This document shows, one piece after another, positions 57,312 through 64,000 of a stretch of 64,000 nt of DNA; within the stretch, counting starts at the first letter, position 1; the number at the start of each line of letters is the position of its first letter. This stretch comes from Dromiciops gliroides (lineage: Eukaryota > Chordata > Mammalia > Microbiotheria > Microbiotheriidae): contig NC_057862.1 in NCBI RefSeq assembly GCF_019393635.1, positions 675,792,314 to 675,856,313 on the forward strand, given 5' to 3'. The notes below the pieces were generated by a model that worked only from the letters and a program-made list of their open reading frames with translations, made no database searches and was not told the origin of the DNA. Position numbers and translations under genes: made by a program.

Positions 57312-57671
57312 TGTAACGATTGGAATGACGCCACCTGCTGGATACTTACTGTAGAGGAGTTCTGCCCATGAAGGGAAGGTCTTTGAGGGCAAGACCAGGA
57401 GTCAGGAAGTGACGCGGGCTAGTGGGAGGAGGAAGGAAGAGACTGGCGCTCAGTCTCGCGCTTTTTTTCCTCTGGACTCTGGTGGAGAAGGGAGCTAGAA
57501 ATGTGCTCTCCCTTTAATAGATAGAAATCTAGGCCTTTTTCTCTCTCTTTACCAAATTCTTATTCTCCTTAATAAATGCTTAAAAGTCTAACTCTTGCTA
57601 AAGCTTATAATTTATTGGCGACCACTCATTAGATATTTTAGACAGTTTAGCTAGAATTTTAGCCCTTAACA
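57312..57671 (+). repeat. 3' LTR of the young retroelement
   Basis: It is 360 bp and matches the 5' LTR at all but one position by eye. The CTCF-like core is at 57330-57341. Confidence 0.9.
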
Positions 57672-57694
57672 CTAAGATAGTGGTTTGGTGATAG

Positions 57695-57870
57695 AGGTTT
57701 CATTGAATGAAATAGGTTATATTACCTGGTTAATAGATATTAGATGTGTCACACACTAGCTATGTGACCTTGAGCCTTCTGTGCCTTCGATTCTCCATCT
57801 ATAAAATGAGGGGATTGGGCTTGTTGGCCTTATCAGGGCCTTTCTGGTCCTGAATCTGAGGTTAGGATCC
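57695..57870 (+). mobile_element. MIR-like relic
   Basis: ACTAGCTATGTGACCTTGAG and TCTATAAAATGAGGGGATTG. Confidence 0.55.
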
Positions 57871-58049
57871 CTCCCAAAGGTTCTCAGAAAGGGAGATCCT
57901 TCTATCCTGATGGAAATTGAAGGGGTATTTTCTTCATCATGTTTTCATGTATATTCCTTGTACTGTTATTTACCCCAATCAGTAACCTTTGAAGAGTAGT
58001 ACTGATGCAGAAGGTACTGATCAGGGTGGATCATAGAATTTCAAGTTTG

Positions 58050-58510
58050 AATGGATATGGTACAGTGGAAATTAAATACTAACTCTTGAGTCAGAGAGCC
58101 TCAATTCAAATTCTTTCTCTGATGTATATTATTAGGATGACCCTGGGCAAGTCACTTGCCTCACACCCTGGCCCTTAGTTTCCTTATCTGTAATATGAGG
58201 TGGCTGGATACTTTCAAGGTCTCTCTTAAAAACTTTGGAATGACATGGGAGACACTGTCACAGGACCACCCAGCATGCCATGCTCTCATTGAAGAAGATT
58301 CTGTGCTCTATGTGAAAAGCAGAACTGAAGTCGCTCAAAAGAAACAAGAGATACACAAATTTATAGAATCCAACCCAAATGTTCACATGGTATTTGTGCT
58401 TGACCCGGTAGAGCATTCTAAGCTCATACTGGCCTGAGCAGACACAGTTGTACACAATATAACTTGACTCGAACATAGTGATGTCATTTTGGTCCTATTC
58501 AAAAATGGAC
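58050..58510 (+). mobile_element. SINE head joined to RTE-type LINE 3' end
   Basis: After a SINE-like head, the frame at 58210-58437 encodes VSLKNFGMTWETLSQDHPAC, close to the conserved C-terminus of RTE-type ORF2. The copy ends TTTTGGTCCTATTCAAAAAT, the usual terminus. Confidence 0.65.
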
Positions 58511-58689
58511 GACAACCAAGCAATAGGACTCAATGACTTCTAAAATCCCGTCAGGTTTTAAATCTATGATCTTATGACCCTTTCAAGTCTTAATCTAGGA
58601 TCTTATTGGCTAGTCTAACTCACATTTAGACAGAAATCTCCTCTACAGGTCTCCAACCAGTAGTCAGTCATGTTATTTCTTTTTCTTTT

Positions 58690-58838
58690 TGTTTTTTTGG
58701 TTTATGCGGGGCAATGAGGGTTAAGTGACTTGCTAAGGTCACACAGCTAGTAAGTGCCAAGTGCCTGAGGCCGGATTTGAACTCAGGTCTTCCTGAATCC
58801 AGGGCTGGTGCTTTATCCACTGTGCCACCTAACTGCCC
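58690..58838 (-). mobile_element. tRNA-headed SINE
   Basis: Antisense copy; AGTCATGT(T/G)ATTTCT flanks both ends. Confidence 0.93.
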
Positions 58839-59045
58839 CCAGTCATGTGATTTCTACTGGAATAGTGGCAAAGAGCTTACTACCACTCCAGGCAGCCCAT
58901 TCCACTTAGAGATCGTTTTAATTGTTAGAAAATGTTCTTTATATCAAAACTAAATATACCTCTCTGTAATGATGGATTCTATAATTTTGCTAGTACTCAA
59001 AATTATGCTTTGGAGAAGACACTGATTTTCTATTTGAAAAATCAT

Positions 59046-59196
59046 GACAGGGCAGCTAGGTGGCACAGTGGATAAAGCACCGGCCCTGGATTCAGGAGGA
59101 CCTGAGTTCAAATCCAGCCTCAGACACTTAACATTTACTAGCTGCGTGACCCTGGGCAAGTCACTTAACCCTCATTGCCCCGCAAAAAAAAAAAAA
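59046..59196 (+). mobile_element. tRNA-headed SINE
   Basis: Near-consensus, with target duplication AAAAATCATGACA. Confidence 0.95.
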
Positions 59197-59930
59197 TCAT
59201 GACACTATTTGGGCTTCAATTCCCTATTAAACACTTTTGTTTCTATTCTGAAGATGAATCTTCTTAGTGGAGAAAACAGAAACATAGTAGGGGTTAAGGT
59301 CTACTTCAATCCATCTTCCATTATCTCATCCCAACTAGTTAGTGGTCTTGTCTGTTCTTTTATAATTTGCTCATCCCGAACATAATGGCAAAACTCAAAT
59401 CAACCTAACAAGCATTCCTATTGCACCCATTATATGCAAAACATTGGGTTGTGTGCTGAGGATTCAAAGACAAAATAACCCAACAACCCATTCCCTGATA
59501 TAAGAACCTTATACTTCTGGAGATATGCATAATATCCATAGAGGAGTAAATAAAAGGGCATTTGCAAAGAGAGAGAAATGGAGGATAATGGGGGACTTTT
59601 CCCATGATTTGTGTTTCTACTGCTATTCTGATATTGTACCCTCTACCTCTGGAATTGGGCAAAACAGTTTGATTAAGGTGATTTTTCTCCCTCTCCCTTC
59701 ACTCTCAGTTTAAAGTCCATTTTATTTAAGTCCTACATTAATGCAGAATTTCCTGATTTGAAAGCCCAGGATCACCATAGGCCACCACTTAGTATAGTAG
59801 CTATAGTCAGACCTCAGGACAGCTTATCGGATCAATGTCAATGGTCCTATGATATATGGGAGGAATGTTGAGAACTCAGGAAGATGAGTCTTCCTGACTT
59901 CAGACCTGGAACTCTATCTAATGCACCACC
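59197..59930. other. Unannotated interval
   Basis: Nothing recognised. Confidence 0.5.
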
Positions 59931-59934
59931 TTGT

Positions 59935-60235
59935 TTTTGTTCTTTTTCTCAAAGAGGACCGTGATATCTAATAACTGACTTTGCACTGAATTGGATTTAA
60001 GTGAGGGATGAGCGTGCAAGGTCACCAACCTCATTCTCTCCTCCAAAGCCATCTGGGTCCAGTGGCAAGAAATATATCAGGATGACAGGAGATGACCTCA
60101 GATGTTTGAGGCTAAGTGACTTGCCCAGGGTTATACAGTTAACATCTCAGATGAGATCTGAGCTAAGACCATCTTGATTTCAGGGCCAGTGCTCTATCAC
60201 TGCACCACTTAGCTACTCTACCACCTAACTGCCCA
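59935..60235 (-). mobile_element. MAR1/RTE-like composite SINE
   Basis: TTTTTCTCAAAGAGGACCGT starts the antisense RTE end; AAGTGACTTGCCCAGGGTTA and CACTGCACCACTTAGC give the core and head. Confidence 0.6.
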
Positions 60236-61599
60236 CAAAGACTACAACACTGTAAATGGAAAGAACTCCAAAACAATTGAAACTGAATGCTGAGAAATTA
60301 TAACACCAAACTTGGCCCCAAAGAAGTAACATTAGAAGATATCTCTTCCCTTTCTTGGAAGAGGTGGGGGAGCAGAGATCTAAATATCAATGAAGAATGT
60401 TAGACTTTTTTAGAATGTCATCTGGTTTTACTGAACTGGTTTTTTGTCTTGTTTTTTTCTTTGTTACAAGGATCGATTCTCTGGGATAGGGAAGATGAGA
60501 TAAACTTTGAGAAGTAAATGTGATTTAAAAACAAAAAATGTCAATAAAAATTTTACTATAAAAAGGAGCCCCTAAGTCACATTTCCCATTGGTGATGTGA
60601 AAATAATAAAAGAACACATCTGCTAAGCAGAAGGGAAAATCAATAGTTACAACCCATTCAGTTCTGGTAAAGGAATTTAGGTCTTTAATTTTTGCACCCC
60701 CTAAATTCCTGTGCTCTAGGACACAGACTCCCTCCCCCAACTGACATCCAATTATTCCTCTGCTTTTTCTCACTAAGAATTTCCATTTATGTGAGGCAAA
60801 GATAGAGACTTACCTTTCTCCCCTCTGTCCTTCTCCTCCCCAAGATATTGTTTAGCCTCAAGATAGGCACACTGAAGTATTCATTAACTGAGTATTAAAC
60901 TGAATGAACCAGAAGCTTGTTTTAATCTTTCTCTAGGGAAGATCTCCTTTGGGCCTCACTAAGAACACCTGACAGCACATCATTTCCAGGGCTTCCTTCT
61001 CTCAGTGCATGCTGTTTCACTTCAACCCACAGCCTCATTGAGCAGGAGCATGTCCCCCCTGTCAGCAGGAGGACTGGCAATAACAAATAGGTAGGACCAA
61101 TCCATAGGGGAAAGACCACTTGACTTAGAGCCTGAGGAGTTGTCTATGACTTACAACCATGGCTAGGGTAAAATTATTTCTATTTTGGACCCTGTTTTTT
61201 CATGGAGATAATAAGCAAGTAGTACCTGCCTCAGTACCTTGGCAAAACAATGCAAAGTAACACCATCATATTGTGGACCAATCAGTGAGAGCCAGAGTGC
61301 TTTGGGTTTAAGGCATGCTCAAGTACCTCCATTTGAATCCCAGTGGGTTTTTTCAAAGCCTAGTTTTCCAAGCTCTATTTCAAGAAATCATTTGAAACAG
61401 TGTTCTTTAAAATATTGTGGACTAGGCAGGGGGTTCTAAAATATTTCTATTTACAAATTAATGGCTATTGCACCAGTTTGGCAGCAAGTGTTTATTATTA
61501 ATTAATATCACATATTAATAAAGTATTAACTGTGTGTCTCTCTGATTTCCCCATTAGTCACAGGCTTACAGGACTAAACAAATACTTACCCAGCATGGA
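60236..61599. other. Unannotated interval; no class I exon found
   Basis: I searched for class I exon signatures that would complete the unit B gene and saw none on either strand. A 65-codon - frame (61119-60922) is unassigned. Confidence 0.45.
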
Positions 61600-62396
61600 G
61601 AATAAAAGAGTCCCAGAAAGCCAAGAGAGAAGAGACAAGAGAGCAACCCTTGTGACTTCAGGGATTCTATTGTCTTTCTGGTAGAGGCAGGTCACCACAC
61701 ATTGATATGAGCTAATTGGTTATCATCATTCAGCTCCATTGATTGACATGACTTGGTCATGAGATCAAATTCCAACCAACTAGGTGTTCTTCCCCTAGAT
61801 AATCAGAAGGATCAATATCCATTCCTTTTGTTAAGATAGAGGCTCATCCCAGGATTGTTTCTGGTGAGAGGGAGAGAGCAGCTAACACTAAGAAATCTGG
61901 GTTTCTCCTAGAAATTCATTCTTAATAATTATTTTCCCACAAAACTACATGGGACAAAAGAGTTAATTGTCCCAGTTTGTTCTCATTGTTCTCATTGAAT
62001 TTGCGAATCTCGCATTTCTTTTGAGCTGCTACTATTTTGCTTCACTCATAGACCACAGTACCTTCACTGATGTGGGCATGGCATGCTGGGAGTTCCTTTA
62101 CCAGTCTCTCTCTTGTCATGCAATCAATTCCAGAGTTCTTCAGAGAAACCTCCAGAGTGTCCTTGTATCACTTCTTCTGATCACCATGTGAGTGCTTTCC
62201 TTGTATGAGTTTTAACAGGGGCAGATATAGTAGAAGGAAACTATAGTCTGATCTACGCTCTTTCCCTTCTCATCAACCATCTCTCCCTCTTCCTCCACCT
62301 TGCATGAAGCATCCATCATTCTCCTCAAAGCCATAGTGGATTTGTGACTTGAGGTGAGAAAACTTCAGTCTATAGAAGTATAGAAGCAAACACCTG

Positions 62397-62548
62397 GGGG
62401 CAGCTAGGTGGCACAGTGGATAAAGTACTGGCCCTGGATTCAGGAGGACCTGAGTTCAAATCTAGCCTCAGACATTTAACACTTACTAGCTGTGTGACCC
62501 TGGGCAAGTCACTTAACCCTCATTGCCCCCAAAATAAACAAAAACAAA
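62397..62548 (+). mobile_element. tRNA-headed SINE specific to unit C
   Basis: Near-consensus, with target duplication ATAGAAGCAAACACC; absent at the matching site in units A and B. Confidence 0.95.
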
Positions 62549-63150
62549 CATAAATATAGAAGCAAACACCGTGGGCACTAATACCTTTTATATATCACCA
62601 ATTCTCCCTGAGCATTGTGACCATGTGTTAATCCATTATTTCTTGAACACCCATTGAGTGCCCAGGCCACAGCTAACTACTTTGAAGGATACAAGAGGAG
62701 AAGACCTGGTCAGCCTTTGCTTTTGAGGAGTTATAAGGGAAGAAATTATTCAAAAGATTTTAAATGGCTAAAATAATTCCATATTAAACAATGACACTAC
62801 CTATAAAGGATCAAAGAATAATTGGTTATCAGGGTAACTTCTTCATTTCACAAAGTGACTATGTACACTGACCTAGGAGAGGAAATCTTGTGGTCTCTGT
62901 CTGACAAAGGCATGACTCAGATAATAAATAGGGAAGATCTCCAATAGTTCTATGAAAACCTTCACTATAACTCATATGGCCACAGTTATTTATTCCCTTC
63001 TAGGCCAGTTGGTATCATCTAATGAAGACCTCAGGCAGCTTACAAGTACTGGCTCAGGAGGCTTTCCTAGGGACTTACATTAAATAAAGGATTGCAAATG
63101 TGAAACCAATCCAGACCCTCCCCAAGAACACTGCTCTGTTGTAAAGAGGA

Positions 63151-63164
63151 CCCCCCCCCCCCCC
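63151..63164 (+). repeat. Poly-C run
   Basis: About 14 C residues in unit C, longer than the corresponding sequence in unit A. Confidence 0.85.
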
Positions 63165-63817
63165 TGCCAAGCTCTCTCTTCCATTTATAGGATCATGGAC
63201 ATTAACACTTAAAGGGAGCCTCAATGACCACTTAGTCCAAGACAAACTTGAAGAAGAGTCCCAAATATAACACACTGACAAGTTATCATCATCTTTCATT
63301 CCCAGGAGCATTGAACTGAGTGGGTAGAAGATGTGTGGAGGGTGGAATGTATTGGGGAGAGACTTGAAGCAGGGAGGTCAATGAAAAGACTACTGCAGTG
63401 ATCTAAGTGAGAGGTAATAAGGGACTGTTAAAGGGTTGTGGGTGTATGGAGGAGAGAAGAGGATTCATATAATATGGAGAGAAGGTAGAAATGTTCAATA
63501 TGGATGACAGACTGGTGATGTGGGGAGAATACCAATGAGGAGTCAAGAACACTCCTCAGGATGACTTTGAGGCTGCCAGTCTGGGGGACTAGGAAGATAG
63601 AAGTGCTTTCAACAGTAATAATGAGGGTGAGAATAGGGGAAGGTCTGGGGAGAAAAATCATTAGTTCTGCTTTAGACTTTGGAAAGACAATAGGTAGATT
63701 TTTTTACTTTATGCCCATAATGCCAACTGCAATGACCACACAGATTGTATACTGCATATGTTCAGTCAGTCAACAAGCATTTAATAAACACATACTATGC
63801 ACCAAGTGCTATGCTAT

Positions 63818-63966
63818 ATGCTTTTTTTTTGCAGGGCAATGAGGGTTAAGTGACTCACCCAGGGTCACACAGCTGGTAAGTGCCAAATGTCTGAGGCTGG
63901 ATTTGAACTCAGGTCCTCCTGAATCCAGGGCCATTGTTTAATCCACTGTGCCACCTAGCTGCCCCA
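63818..63966 (-). mobile_element. tRNA-headed SINE specific to unit C
   Basis: Antisense copy with target duplication ATGCTATATGCTTTT; units A and B have the empty site. Confidence 0.95.
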
Positions 63967-64000
63967 TGCTATATGCTTTTGATACGAAGACCCAGGGATA

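Larger units (their letters stand above)
53959..57671 (+). mobile_element. Young LTR retroelement (endogenous retrovirus-derived, non-autonomous)
   Basis: Two 360-bp LTRs flank about 3.0 kb, with a 4-bp target duplication CTAA on each side. A primer-binding site follows the 5' LTR and a purine tract precedes the 3' LTR. I recognise no polymerase or envelope region, so it looks structurally whole but dependent on a helper. The LTRs differ at one of 360 positions by eye. At usual mammalian neutral rates that suggests about a million years or less, and the insertion may still be polymorphic. It sits downstream of the unit B leader exon in the same orientation. Confidence 0.88.
61600..64000 (+). 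repeat. Duplicated 5' flank, unit C (cut by the window end)
   Basis: From about 61990 the sequence follows unit A (29282 onward) to the window end, which equals about 30905 in unit A. The leader exon of a third copy is therefore expected about 0.9 kb beyond the window. Part of the preceding 61600-61850 also resembles 39390-39720, downstream of the intact gene. Two SINEs here are absent from A and B. Confidence 0.75.

Noticed and set aside
58156-58437. 93-codon ORF downstream of the unit B leader, considered as a possible class I exon
   Set aside because: VSLKNFG..TWETL is the C-terminus of an RTE-type LINE, not a class I domain.

Overview
The window is vertebrate and almost certainly marsupial nuclear DNA. 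It has no compact genes and more than 20 copies of a tRNA-headed SINE of marsupial type (starting near GGGGCAGCTAGGTGGC, with a GTGTGACCCTGGGCAAGTC core). It also carries marsupial-type L1, RTE/MAR1-like, CR1/L2-like and MIR-like repeats. I cannot name the species from sequence alone, and I identified no microbial genes, CRISPR arrays or tRNA/rRNA genes.

The one host gene that can be assembled is a divergent MHC class I-like heavy chain on the + strand (31,835-36,973). Its five exons are joined throughout by phase-1 GT/AG splice sites and give an open 344-residue protein: signal peptide, alpha1, alpha2, Ig-like alpha3, transmembrane segment and a short basic tail. The structural cysteines and a glycosylation site at the end of alpha1 are kept. 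Most residues that anchor peptide ends in classical class I are absent, so it looks class Ib; a lineage such as the non-eutherian UT family is possible but unproven.

The gene belongs to a family of local duplications. Its 5' flank (unit A, about 29.3-32.7 kb) recurs as unit B (45.9-53.6 kb) and unit C (61.6 kb to the window end). Unit B holds an intact paralogous signal-peptide exon (52,766-52,850), but no further exons are visible. Unit C would reach its exon 1 just outside the window. On the - strand at 11.4-13.0 kb lies an older class I pseudogene with recognisable alpha2 and alpha1 exons carrying in-frame stops.

Layout: 1-11 kb, nested repeats and a CR1-type reverse-transcriptase relic; 11.4-13.0 kb, class I pseudogene next to a 360-bp homopurine tract; 13-29 kb, SINE, L1, L2/CR1 and MIR relics with long stretches where I recognise nothing; 29-38 kb, unit A and the intact gene; 38-46 kb, LTR relics, a solo LTR and an L1 that split an older MIR; 46-53.6 kb, unit B, interrupted by an internally deleted L1 and a 649-bp LTR-like insertion; 53,959-57,671, a very young LTR element with 360-bp LTRs differing at one position, a tRNA-Arg-type primer site and a 299-codon ORF; 57.7-64 kb, relics and unit C.

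The LTRs of this young family carry a sequence matching the CTCF core motif. The solo LTR at 40.8 kb and the LTRs at 54.0 and 57.3 kb place these motifs in convergent orientation around unit B, which could matter for regulation of the cluster.
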